DNA from: Streptomyces sp. NBC_01214
Lineage (GTDB): Bacteria; Actinomycetota; Actinomycetes; Streptomycetales; Streptomycetaceae
Length of the DNA: 64,000 nucleotides
Direction of reading: 5' to 3'
NCBI RefSeq assembly: GCF_026340975.1
Contig: NZ_JAPEOS010000001.1
Coordinates: forward strand, 3,505,001-3,569,000
The notes beneath the pieces were generated by a model, which had not been told where the DNA came from, searched no databases, and saw only the letters and a list, made by a program, of their open reading frames with translations. The translations under genes and the position numbers were made by a program. This document shows positions 25,728 through 34,477 of this stretch, piece after piece; the stretch's first letter is position 1; every line of letters starts with the position of its first letter.

Positions 25728-26594
25728 ATGCCACAGCTCACGCTTGACCAGGGAACCGTCCACTACCGGGACACCGGAGAAGGCGAGCCTGTGCTGCTTC
25801 TGCACGGGTACCTCATGGACAGCAGGCTCTGGGAACCGGTCGTCGCCCGGCTCGCCCCGGACTTCCGGTGCATCACCCCCGACCTGCCCCTCGGTGCCCA
25901 CCGCACCCCGATGAACCCCGGCACGGACCTCAGCCTCCCGGGGATCGCCCGGCTGGTCGCGGATTTGATCGTCGCGCTCGATCTGCCCCGGGTGACCCTG
26001 GTCGGCAACGATCTCGGCACCGCCGTCGCCCAGCTCGTCGCCGCCCGTCATCCCGAGCGGATCGGGCGTCTCGTCCTCACCAACGGCGAGTGCTTCGACA
26101 ACTGCCCGTCACCCTGGTTCAGATCACTTGTCCCCGCCTCCAGGGTGCCCGGTCTGCTCACCCTGGTTTTCCAGGCCCTGCGGCTGCGTGCCGTTCGTCG
26201 CATGCCCTTCGGGTTCGGCCTGCTGACCAGGGGCGCACTGCCCCACGATCTGATCGACGACTGGCTGGGGGCCTTCTTCGCCGACCCCGGCGTCCGGCGC
26301 GACTGCGTCAAGGTCACCCGTGGGATCGTCCCCACGGCCCTGCTCGAACCGGCAAGGCGGCTCGCCTCCTTCGACCGGCCCACCCTGCTGGCCTTCGCCC
26401 GCGAGGACCGGCTCTTCCCCTACGCGCACGGCGAGCGACTGGCAGCGATCGTGCCCGGCGCTCAGCTGGAGACCATTCCCGACAGCCGCACCTGGGTGAT
26501 GCGCGACCAACCCGATCTGACAGCCCTGCTCATCAGCGAGTTCATCCGCAACACCCCCACCGGCGCCACACCGGCGGACGCCACTCCCGCCTGA
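25728..26594 (+). CDS. Alpha/beta fold hydrolase with Asp nucleophile position
   Basis: A 288-residue alpha/beta hydrolase. The oxyanion motif is LLLHGYLMDSRLW. The nucleophile elbow reads VGNDLGTA with Asp95, as in epoxide hydrolases and haloalkane dehalogenases rather than the usual Ser. An acidic residue is present in AREDRLFP. At the catalytic histidine position the sequence reads PDSRTWVMRDQP, with Arg254. I recall related Streptomyces proteins that also lack the His, so this may be a subfamily trait rather than damage. The ATG at 25728 follows a weak ribosome site. It is divergent from its probable TetR repressor. Confidence 0.75.
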   Translation: MPQLTLDQGTVHYRDTGEGEPVLLLHGYLMDSRLWEPVVARLAPDFRCITPDLPLGAHRTPMNPGTDLSLPGIARLVADLIVALDLPRVTLVGNDLGTAVAQLVAARHPERIGRLVLTNGECFDNCPSPWFRSLVPASRVPGLLTLVFQALRLRAVRRMPFGFGLLTRGALPHDLIDDWLGAFFADPGVRRDCVKVTRGIVPTALLEPARRLASFDRPTLLAFAREDRLFPYAHGERLAAIVPGAQLETIPDSRTWVMRDQPDLTALLISEFIRNTPTGATPADATPA

Positions 26595-26709
26595 TCCTGG
26601 TCCAGGACCCACTGCCCGTGACGCGCCCTAGTGACCGGGTTTTGAGGTGTGGGCTCGCCCCATGAGTCGTGTTCTGTTTCAGATCATGTGGGTCCGGTGT
26701 CCTCATGGC

Positions 26710-26823
26710 ATGGGCGATAACAGGCTGCCACCACTGGTGCTGTCGGAAGCTGAGCAGCTGACACTGCAGAGCTGGGCCAGACGGCGCCCCTCTCGGCGAG
26801 ACGGACTGCGCGACGGCCTGTGA
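26710..26823 (+). pseudogene. IS630-family transposase N-terminal fragment
   Basis: A 37-codon frame reads LPPLVLSEAEQLTLQSWARRR, split as LPPLVLSEAEQ and LTLQSWARRR, typical of the beginning of IS630-type transposases. It stops almost at once. The surrounding 26595-26960 shows no other gene. It is a relic of an insertion sequence. Confidence 0.45.
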
Positions 26824-26960
26824 ACACCCGCCTACGTCTGGCGATCACAGAACGGAGACATGCCCGTCCCGACGCCCCCGCCACCCCGGCTGGCGGGCGA
26901 GACTGCTTCCCGCCCGCCCGTCTAGGCGTCCGGCCGCGCCCACTCCGATCGAGGGAAACA

Positions 26961-27611
26961 ATGTCCAGAACGCCCATCGCACTCGCCTCGCTGACGTCGC
27001 TGGCGGCGGCTGCCGCACTGCTGGCGACCGGCTGTGCGGGAAGGGCCGACGGCGTGGAAGCCAGCGGCTGCCGGGACGACGGAGGCTGGTCAGCGCAGCA
27101 ACAGGCGCAGTGGCTGCGCTCCGCCGTGTCATTCGATGAGGACGCGTCCGGCGAGGAGGCAGTCGTCGAGGTCCGCCCGCGGGGCACGGCCGACGGCCGG
27201 CCGCTGTGCGCACCAGTCACCGTACAGGTCCAGTTCTGGCGGCTCACCGCCACGGCGTCGGGCAACGAACTGAGTCCGGCTCTTCGAGTGCAACTGGGAA
27301 CGGATGGAAGCGAGAAGCGGCTCTTCGGGCTCCCGCCGGGCCTATCCGCTGCGGAACGCGACGCATGCACCGGCGTCCTCATGGCCGTCTACGCCGGCAC
27401 CCCCCTGACCGCCGATGAACTGCCCGAAGGAATCGACCGCCTAGGCGGCGACGGGGTACCGGAGGTGACGTTCCGGACCGACCGGCTCGCTGCTCACCGG
27501 CTGATTTCGCCGCCGGACCGGGAGCGGTGTGAGGCGGACACCGGGGCGGCGGAAAGTGCCACGACCGCCCCCTCCGCCACCTCAAACCGATGGGGCCTCG
27601 ACCATCGATGA
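26961..27611 (+). CDS. Secreted lipoprotein, unknown function
   Basis: A 216-residue protein with a lipoprotein signal: a hydrophobic N-terminus followed by the lipobox LATGC near residue 25, so it is probably anchored to the outer face of the membrane. The mature part has several cysteines (GCRDDG, PLCAPV, DACTGVL, RERCEAD) that could pair, and a Ser/Thr/Ala-rich C-terminus. GAGGGA lies well placed before the ATG at 26961. I do not recognise the family. It precedes the SpoIIE phosphatase gene by 208 bases on the same strand. Confidence 0.65.
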   Translation: MSRTPIALASLTSLAAAAALLATGCAGRADGVEASGCRDDGGWSAQQQAQWLRSAVSFDEDASGEEAVVEVRPRGTADGRPLCAPVTVQVQFWRLTATASGNELSPALRVQLGTDGSEKRLFGLPPGLSAAERDACTGVLMAVYAGTPLTADELPEGIDRLGGDGVPEVTFRTDRLAAHRLISPPDRERCEADTGAAESATTAPSATSNRWGLDHR

Positions 27612-27777
27612 GCGGCCCCGGCGAGGCCCGCGGAGTCACAGCAGGGCAGAAGCCGTCTCCCAGCCCTCACGACACACGATCACGCGCCGGAGCGGGCCCT
27701 GTCTGCGGCCGGCAACGCCTGCCGTAGAGCGGAGTACCTGCTGTCGTGGGCCCGCGTGCCCTCGACGTCCGTCCAGG

Positions 27778-27825
27778 TCACGGGAGTGACAGCGCGTACT
27801 CGGGCGGGTCCGGCGCACAATGAGT
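27778..27825 (+). repeat. 48-bp repeat at the start of the SpoIIE-type gene (inverted copy at 41736)
   Basis: These 48 bases, ending in CGGCGCACAATGAGT, recur exactly but inverted at 41736-41783. They cover the promoter-proximal region and the ATG of the phosphatase gene. Similarity extends further upstream with mismatches. The copy indicates a second, now broken, relative of this gene. Confidence 0.85.
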
Positions 27826-30282
27826 ACTAACACTGGTGCCGTCGAGAAGGATGAACCCGTGGACGAGCGCAGGGCCGCATCGGTGAACCGGGGCCCCGCC
27901 GCAGCGGCGGCGGACGCCGGAGGGCTGGTCACCGCGTGGAGCGACGCGGCCCGCCGCCTGCTCGGCTTCGAGCCCGGGGACGTGATTGGCTGCTCCGTGG
28001 CGGATCTGCTGGCCGAACCACTGCCGGTCGATGCCCTGCGCAGCCTGGCCGAGCCGGACGAGTGGAGCGGTACGGTCGTGGTGCAGCACCGGGACGGCCA
28101 CCCCGTCGAGGTGCGGCTGGACGCGCACCCGCTGCTCGACGGGGCCGGTGCCGTCCACTGGTTTCTCACGGCCACCGTGCCAGAGCCGGCGGCGCAGCTG
28201 CAGAAGTGGGCGCTGGAGCAGTTCCCCGTCCCGGTGGCCCTCTTCGACCAGGACGGGCTCGCGGTGTCCACCAACTCCGCGATGGAGGGGGTGATGGGTA
28301 GGCCCTCCAGGGATCTGCTCGGCCGTCGGGTGGGCGAATCGGTCGACGGCCTGCGGCGCCTCCCCGGCTTCGAGGGCCTTGGTGACGCGGTGCAGCGGGT
28401 CCTGCGCACGGGCGAGACCATGCCGTACGAGGCCTGGCTACACGTCCCCGGCGAGCCCCGCGAACACGCCTGGCTGGTGTCCCTCAGCCCGCTGAAGGAC
28501 AATGCGGGCCGGATACGAGGCTTGTGTCTGGCGGCCATGGACAGTACAGAGCAGTTCCTCGCCCGGCGCAGACTGAGCGTCCTCAACGAGTCCAGCGTTA
28601 GGATCGGCTCCACCCTCGACGTGGCCCGCACCGCCGAGGAACTGGCCGAGGTGTACACGGCGCACTTTGCTGACTTCGCTCTCGTGGACCTGCTGGAGTC
28701 CGCGCTGGCCGGGGACGAGACGGGCGCTATGCCCGATGCTGCGCCCGTCTTCCGTCGCACCGCCTGCCGGTCCGTGCTAGAGGGCTGTCCCGAGGTGACG
28801 ATCCCCGTCGGTGCCACGCACGGCTACCGCAAGGACTCGCCGCAGGGACGCGTGCTGACGGACGGCCGCGGTCTGTTCCACGCCGTCGACGAAGCCGGGC
28901 GGCGATGGTGGGCCGCGGACTCCCCTGACAGTGTCCGAAGCATCGACACCCACGGCATCCATACCCTGTTGGTGGTGCCGCTGCGGGCCCGCGGCATCAC
29001 GCTCGGCCTGGCGATCCTCGGCCGCCACCGGACACCGGAACCCTTCGACGACGACGATCTGCTGCTCGCCAAGGAACTCGCAGCACGCGCGGCGGTGTGT
29101 GTCGACAACGCCCGCCGCTACACACGGGAACGCGACACGGCACTCGCCCTCCAGCGCAGTCTGCTCCCGCAGCACGCACCCAGACAGGCGGCCGTAGAGG
29201 TCGCCTCCCGTTACCGGCCAGCGAGCTCCCGCGCAGGCATCGGCGGCGACTGGTTCGATGTCATCCCCCTATCCGGAGCCCGGGTGGCCCTCGTCGTGGG
29301 CGATGTCGTCGGCCACGGGGTGCAGGCGTCCGCCACCATGGGTCGGCTCCGCACCGCCGTACGCACCCTCGCCGACGTCGACCTCGCCCCCGACGAACTG
29401 CTCACCCAGCTCGACGACATCGTCCTGCGCCTGGACTCCGAGCGGACACAGGATGCCGCCGAGGAACCACCGAGCCCGGGCGAGGTCGGAGCCACCTGCC
29501 TCTACGCCGTCTACGACCCCGTCTCACGCCGCTGTACCATGGCCCGCGCCGGTCACCCTGTCCCGGCCATGGTCACCCCTGACGGCAAGGTCTCCTTCCT
29601 CGACCTGCCGATAGGACCCCCCTTGGGGCTGGGCGGTCTGCCGTTCGAAACCGCGGAGTTCGACATCTCCGAGGGCAGCATCCTCGCCCTCTACACTGAT
29701 GGCCTCGTCCACGCCCCCGACCGCGACCTCGACGACGGACTCGCGATGCTCCGCCGGGCCCTCGGCGGCCCCGGGCGTGCACTGGAGGAGATCTGTGACG
29801 GAGTCCTACGAAGTCTGGTGCCCGACCGGCCCGCCGACGACGTCGCACTCCTCGTGGTCCGTATCCGTGCGCTCGAAGCCAGCAGGGTCGCCGTCTGGGA
29901 CGTACCCGCGGACCCTTCCTCCGTCGCCCGCGCCCGTGCACTGGCCTGCGAGCAACTGGCCACCTGGCACCTGGAGGACCTCGGCTTCGTTACCGAACTC
30001 GTCGTCAGCGAACTCGTCACCAACGCCATCCGTTACGGCGGATCCCCCATCCAACTGCGCCTGATCCTTGACACAGCGCTCATCTGCGAGGTCTCGGACT
30101 CCAGCAGCACGGCCCCCCACATGCGCCGGGCCCGCGTCTTCGACGAGGGAGGCCGCGGTCTACTGCTCGTCGCCCAGCTCACCCAGCGCTGGGGCAGCCG
30201 CCACACCCGCACGGGCAAGACGATCTGGGCCGAGCAGGCCCTGCCCACCGGACGCGCGGAGAACGGGCCTCAGGCACCGTAA
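27820..30282 (+). CDS. PAS-GAF-SpoIIE (PP2C) phosphatase fused to an RsbW-like ATPase domain
   Basis: An 820-residue regulatory protein. In order: PAS domain (about 25-115), second PAS (125-245), GAF (250-435), SpoIIE/PP2C phosphatase (450-680) with GGDWFDVIPL, VVGDVVGHGVQA and YTDGLVHAP, and a C-terminal HATPase_c domain (690-810) with the N-box SELVTNAIRYGG and DEGGRGLLLVAQL. Such fusions, common in Streptomyces, act on anti-anti-sigma factors and so adjust sigma-factor activity in response to signals sensed by PAS and GAF. All metal-binding aspartates I can check are present. No cognate anti-anti-sigma gene is adjacent. Fragments of a close relative lie near 41.1-41.8 kb. Confidence 0.85.
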   Translation: MSTNTGAVEKDEPVDERRAASVNRGPAAAAADAGGLVTAWSDAARRLLGFEPGDVIGCSVADLLAEPLPVDALRSLAEPDEWSGTVVVQHRDGHPVEVRLDAHPLLDGAGAVHWFLTATVPEPAAQLQKWALEQFPVPVALFDQDGLAVSTNSAMEGVMGRPSRDLLGRRVGESVDGLRRLPGFEGLGDAVQRVLRTGETMPYEAWLHVPGEPREHAWLVSLSPLKDNAGRIRGLCLAAMDSTEQFLARRRLSVLNESSVRIGSTLDVARTAEELAEVYTAHFADFALVDLLESALAGDETGAMPDAAPVFRRTACRSVLEGCPEVTIPVGATHGYRKDSPQGRVLTDGRGLFHAVDEAGRRWWAADSPDSVRSIDTHGIHTLLVVPLRARGITLGLAILGRHRTPEPFDDDDLLLAKELAARAAVCVDNARRYTRERDTALALQRSLLPQHAPRQAAVEVASRYRPASSRAGIGGDWFDVIPLSGARVALVVGDVVGHGVQASATMGRLRTAVRTLADVDLAPDELLTQLDDIVLRLDSERTQDAAEEPPSPGEVGATCLYAVYDPVSRRCTMARAGHPVPAMVTPDGKVSFLDLPIGPPLGLGGLPFETAEFDISEGSILALYTDGLVHAPDRDLDDGLAMLRRALGGPGRALEEICDGVLRSLVPDRPADDVALLVVRIRALEASRVAVWDVPADPSSVARARALACEQLATWHLEDLGFVTELVVSELVTNAIRYGGSPIQLRLILDTALICEVSDSSSTAPHMRRARVFDEGGRGLLLVAQLTQRWGSRHTRTGKTIWAEQALPTGRAENGPQAP

Positions 30283-30543
30283 GCGACACAGGATCCAGCC
30301 GAGGCGCCGTAGGCGGTGGTGGGGGAAAGCCACTCGCGCGGCGATGAGTTCCGTCGTGCGCCGGGTCCATGTGGACGGAGATGTGTTTCCAACCCCTGGA
30401 ACATCCAGAAGATGTGATGGGCAAAGTGGTCATGCACAACGTCGTCTCCTACCTGAGAGTCCGGTAGGTGCGGGCCGCGAACGAGCGGCGCTAGGCCGCC
30501 GGGGGCGTGGGTTCCTGGACGGTCGCTGCCTGCGGCTCGTTGT

Positions 30544-31167
30544 TCAGACGAGCGCCGGTGTGGGAGCAGGCAGGTAGGGGGTGATGTTGCGCCAGGCGCG
30601 CTCGGTGTATTCCTCCTTCTCGCCGACCGGGGCGACGTAGTGCAGCGCGCTTTCGGCGGCGTCGTTGCCCTGGAGGCGGGCGATGATCCAGGCGGCGAGG
30701 TACTGCGAGGCCAGGCAGCCACCGGCGGTGGCGATGTTGTCCTTGGCGTAGAAGGGCTGGTTGAGTACCTCGACGCCGGCGGCGACGACCCAGGGCTTGG
30801 TGGTCAGGTCGGTGCAGGCGGGGATGTCGCTTAGCAGGCCGAGCTTGGCCAGCACGAGCGCGCCGGAGCACTGTGCCGCGATGAGTTGGCGCGCGGGGTC
30901 CAGGCGGCGCAGGATGTTCATGGTCGCCGGGTCTTCGACGACCTCGCGGGTGGCGATGCCGCTCCCGACGATGACGGCGTCAGCGGCGCATGCCTCCTCA
31001 AGGGTGGACATCTGCTCGATGACCACCCCGTTCATCGACGTCACCTTGGCTGCGGGGGTGGCGATGGTGACGCGCCAGTCGTCGGTCTTGATGCGGTTGA
31101 GTACTCCGAGCGCGATCAGAGAGTCAAGCTCGTTGTAGCCCTCGAAGGTGAGGATGGCGATGTGCAT
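30544..31167 (-). CDS. DJ-1/PfpI family protein
   Basis: A 207-residue class I glutamine amidotransferase-like protein. The nucleophilic cysteine lies in IAAQCSGALVLAKLG (nucleophile elbow AQCSGA). The N-terminus is MHIAILTFEGYNELD and the C-terminal part has GGCLASQYLAAW. Relatives include isonitrile hydratases, glyoxalase-like enzymes and chaperones. It is divergent from the MocR-type regulator across 93 bases with repeated motifs, so control by that regulator is likely. The substrate is unknown. Confidence 0.8.
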   Translation of the reverse strand: MHIAILTFEGYNELDSLIALGVLNRIKTDDWRVTIATPAAKVTSMNGVVIEQMSTLEEACAADAVIVGSGIATREVVEDPATMNILRRLDPARQLIAAQCSGALVLAKLGLLSDIPACTDLTTKPWVVAAGVEVLNQPFYAKDNIATAGGCLASQYLAAWIIARLQGNDAAESALHYVAPVGEKEEYTERAWRNITPYLPAPTPALV

Positions 31168-31201
31168 GGCGGTTGCCCTTCCGTATCGGTGGCGTGGCTC
31201 T

Positions 31202-31260
31202 TGACGGTAAAGACCCGTGAACATGACGGTCAAAGAATTGTCATGGATACAATTCGGTGC
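31202..31260. promoter_or_regulatory. Divergent promoter/operator with direct repeats, leaderless start likely
   Basis: TGACGGTAAAG (31202-31212) and TGACGGTCAAAG (31224-31235) form a direct repeat, the arrangement typical of MocR-family operators. A palindrome GAATTGT-N7-ACAATTC spans 31236-31256 and contains a -10-like TACAAT at 31249-31254. That hexamer lies only six bases before the ATG at 31261, which points to a leaderless transcript. Confidence 0.55.
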
Positions 31261-32598
31261 ATGGCAGCCTCGCGGTACAAAACGCTGGTCGACGCGCTCG
31301 CATCCGACATCCGGACGGGGCGGCTCGCCGCAGGCGTGCGGCTGCCGACACACCGCGGGCTCGCCGCCCGTGAGGGTATCGCCGTGGTGACCGCGACTCG
31401 GGTGTACGCCCAGCTGGAAGCGATGGGTCTGGTGAGCCGGGAACAGGGCCGCGGCACGTTCGTGCGTGACATCGCAGTTCCCGCCGGTCATGGCATCGAT
31501 CAGCAGGTCGTTGCCACGGACGCGGTCGACCTCACCTTCAACTTTCCCTCGCTGCCCGGCCAAGCCGATCTCCTACGGCAGGCCCTGCGGGAGGTGGCCA
31601 CCTCCGGTGATCTCGACTCGCTCCTGCGCTACCAACCCCATCGAGGGCGTCCCCAGGACAGAGCCTCGATCGCACGGCACCTGAGGCGCCGAGGAATCAC
31701 CACCGACGCCGATCGGATCCTCATCGTCAACGGTGCGCAGCAGGGCCTGGCCATCACTGTCATGGCCGCGCTCAAAGCCGGCGACGTTGTCGCGGTCGAC
31801 GCGCTCACCTACCCGGGATTCAAGGTGCTCGCGCACGCCCTTCAACTCGGCCTGGAGCCCATACCCACCACCACCGACGGGCCGAATCTCGATGCTCTTG
31901 AGAAGCTGTGCGCTACCCGCCCTGTGCGCGCGATCTACACCATGCCGACCTTGCACAACCCTCTGGGCTGGGTCATGCCTGCAAGGGACCGAACCCGCCT
32001 GATCAAGATCGCCCGCCAGTACGGTTCGCTCATCATCGAAGACGCTGCGTACGCCTTCCTGGCCGAGGACCCTCCACCGCCTCTGGCCGCGACTGCGCCG
32101 GACATCACCGTCTACGTCTCGGGGCTGTCCAAGAGCGTCGCCACCGGCCTCCGGGTCGGCTTCGTCGTCGCCCCGCCCTCTGCGGTGCCGTCACTCGAAC
32201 GCGCGATTCGGGTGACCACCTGGAACACCCCCGCCCTCACCACCGCGATCGCCTGCCGCTGGCTCGACGATGGCACGGTGGACCGCCTGGAAGCGCAGAA
32301 ACGAGAGGACGCCAAGGCCCGCCAGTCACTCGCCAGACAAGAGCTGGCAGGCCTACCACTCATCGGCCACCCCTCGTCCTACTTCACCTGGCTGACACTG
32401 CCCGACGGCGCACGTGCCGATCGCCTGACCGCCACCCTCGCGCGCCGGCACATCTCGGTGACCACAGCGGAGCCGTTCACCACCTCGACGCATACGCCGC
32501 AGGCGATCCGCCTCGCTCTGGCCTCGACCGATCTGGACCGTCTCCAGTCGACACTGCATACCGTGCGACAAGCCGCCGTCGAGGACGCCTACACCTAA
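31261..32598 (+). CDS. MocR/PdxR-type regulator (GntR helix-turn-helix plus aminotransferase domain)
   Basis: A 445-residue two-domain regulator. The N-terminal winged GntR helix-turn-helix (residues 1-75) has RLPTHRGLAAREGIAVVTATR, split as LPTHRGLAAREG and VVTATRVYAQLE. A class I aminotransferase-like domain (about 100-440) carries the PLP lysine in YVSGLSKSVATGLRVGF. MocR proteins sense PLP or an aminated ligand and control nearby genes. The DJ-1/PfpI gene is the divergent neighbour. The ATG at 31243 is an alternative start, but the -10-like sequence would lie inside it, so 31261 is preferred. Confidence 0.85.
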   Translation: MAASRYKTLVDALASDIRTGRLAAGVRLPTHRGLAAREGIAVVTATRVYAQLEAMGLVSREQGRGTFVRDIAVPAGHGIDQQVVATDAVDLTFNFPSLPGQADLLRQALREVATSGDLDSLLRYQPHRGRPQDRASIARHLRRRGITTDADRILIVNGAQQGLAITVMAALKAGDVVAVDALTYPGFKVLAHALQLGLEPIPTTTDGPNLDALEKLCATRPVRAIYTMPTLHNPLGWVMPARDRTRLIKIARQYGSLIIEDAAYAFLAEDPPPPLAATAPDITVYVSGLSKSVATGLRVGFVVAPPSAVPSLERAIRVTTWNTPALTTAIACRWLDDGTVDRLEAQKREDAKARQSLARQELAGLPLIGHPSSYFTWLTLPDGARADRLTATLARRHISVTTAEPFTTSTHTPQAIRLALASTDLDRLQSTLHTVRQAAVEDAYT

Positions 32599-33087
32599 AC
32601 TCCCCTCGACCAACCGATTCCCGCCCGTACCGACATCTGCGTACGAAAGTCCGTCGGCGCTGAAGGCCTGGGGCCCGGTCGGCCTGCGACCCGAGACTGA
32701 TGAGGGAATCACCGTAGCCGTCTTCCCCCGGACCCGACGGCCTCAAGACCTCTCAACAGCCGCAAAGGAACGACGTTGCCTGCGCCAGCGTGCGCCACAG
32801 CTCGTGGAGGATCGGCCGGCCTTGAAACTTCGGGACCAGGGCGCCAATTTCGGCTGTCTCACAAGCATGGATGTGGCACAGGTACCCGATGGTCGCGCGG
32901 TGGTCACGTCCCCGCAGTTCGACCTGTGTCAAAAGCTGGTGCCACAACTCTGTGTCAGAGGTAGGGGTCCAAGTAGGAATGGAACAGGAAACCGGTGTTG
33001 CTGTCAGAAGTTTTGACAGGTTGTCTCGCCCTCCGCGCCCTGTCACAGCGGCACCTGGGAAGTCGAGGCCGTGTTCCCGCGTCACGT
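32599..33087. other. Region between MocR gene and integrase remnant
   Basis: A minus-strand frame (32753-33094) gives an unrecognised peptide with some protein-like character (HIHACETAEIGALV), but without a clear start or family. The right part contains a short palindrome at 33001-33020. I call no gene here. Confidence 0.4.
33001..33020. repeat. Possible attachment-site repeat, left copy
   Basis: CTGTCAGAAGTTTTGACAGG contains inverted 6-mers CTGTCA/TGACAG around seven bases, the geometry of a tyrosine-recombinase core site. A 17/20 match in the same orientation lies at 39798-39817. It is 68 bases from the 3' end of the integrase remnant, a usual place for an attachment site. Confidence 0.35.
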
Positions 33088-34160
33088 TCACCAAGGCGCG
33101 GTGCGTCGGGCTGCCGGGTCGCGTTCGGCGACGTGCCGGGCGACCGCGTCGACGCCGGGGCGGGCGTAGCGTTCCAGGGAGCGGACGGAGGCGTGGCGGG
33201 AGCGGGCCAGCAGCATCGGAGTGGAGGTGCCGCCCTCGGCGTCATGGGTGAGCGCGCTGTGGCGGAGACAGTGCAGGGTCCAGCCGTCCAGGTCTTCGAT
33301 GTCCTCGGGTGAGGCAAGGGGGTTGGCCAGCAGTCGGGTGTTCTCCTCGAAGATCTCCTCAGCCCGGCGGTAGGAGAGCCGGGCGCGACCGGTTTCGGGG
33401 CACACGTCCAGCGTCGGGGTTCCGGAGGGCGGCTTGCGGCCTGTGAGGAACAGCGGGCCGCGGCTGCGGCCGGCGATGAGGCGCGGCAGCAGTTGGGCGG
33501 TGCCCGACTGCCAGTGGATCCACTCCGTCGCCCCGCCCTGGCCAGGATGCGGCCGCGTTTGTCGCCCGGGTGCAGGTCCTCGACGTTCAGGCACAGCGCC
33601 TCATCGGCCCGGGCGGCGGACTCGTAGAGCATCTTCCAGAACGTCTTCTCCCGCAGCGCGACGTCCAGGCGCCACAGGGCGCCGATCTGGTTCTCCGCGA
33701 GGGCCTTGGTGCGGTCCGGCGGGGCCGGGCGCCGCTCGATGCCGATAGTCGGGTCACAGGTGGTCCAGCCCTGGCGCTGCCACCATCCGATCGCTTTGCG
33801 CGCGATGGACAGCTCGCGGTTGACGGTGTGGGCGTCCATCTCGTCCGCCCGGGCCGCCGCCAGCTCGGCCAGCACTTCCGGCAGCACCGGATCGTCGATC
33901 ATGGCGACGGGGACGGCGGGCGGCTTCGCGCCACGGTGGGTTGGCCCGGTCGGCGCGCTCTGCCCGGCGAGCATCCAGCCCCACGTCGTCAGCGAGATCC
34001 GGTAGATCCGCGCGGAGGACTTCGCGATCCCTGCGCCGGTGAGGTACCGATCGACCGCCGCGGTGTACGTGGCCGGAGGGGCGGACAGGGGTACGACTCG
34101 GGCGCGTGGCAAACGCAACGCGCCCCTGGCCCCGAGTTCGGTCACTGGTTCGATCGTCAC
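33088..34160 (-). pseudogene. Tyrosine-recombinase (phage-type) integrase, frameshifted
   Basis: The N-terminal SAM-like domain and first half of the catalytic domain (including YESAARADEALCLNVEDL with the first catalytic Arg) are in one frame. The rest is in another: TEWIHWQSGTAQLLPRL, LHCLRHSALTH with the His-x-x-Arg pair, and RHASVRSLERYARP with the nucleophilic Tyr. The change occurs near 33540 in a G-rich run (minus strand AGGGCGGGGCG) and needs one added base to restore. All catalytic residues survive, so inactivation is recent or the frameshift is a sequencing error. I take GTG at 34160 as the start. Confidence 0.75.
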
Positions 34161-34181
34161 GCCCGCCCCGCCCTCCCGGCA

Positions 34182-34292
34182 CTGCCGCAGTAAATGCGTA
34201 CACCTCACCCCGGCGACCGGAAGCTTCCGGCGCAGGTCACGGAGATCGCCATAGAGGATCTGCCGCAGTAAATCCGGTATTTACTGCGGCAG
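34182..34292. repeat. Three copies of a 14-bp motif at the integrase 5' end, two forming a palindrome
   Basis: CTGCCGCAGTAAAT occurs at 34182-34195 and 34260-34273 on the plus strand and inverted at 34279-34292. The last two form a perfect 14-bp-arm inverted repeat with a 5-base centre (CCGGT). They straddle the integrase start, so they may be arm-type sites or an operator. The rest of 34293-34477 shows no gene. Confidence 0.7.
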
Positions 34293-34477
34293 TAGCCCGG
34301 GCGGAGTGAACTCACCATCGTGACGGCTACTGCGGAGTGCCGTTGGACGCCTCGGGTAGTAGAAACCGATTGCCGACGCCCGCAAATGGCGGTGGCTTCA
34401 TCTGCCCCTTCCTGTCGTGGTTCAGGTTGTGGGGCGGCTGCGTTCGATGGAGTGGGGTCCCGTGCGAGGTGGCCGAA

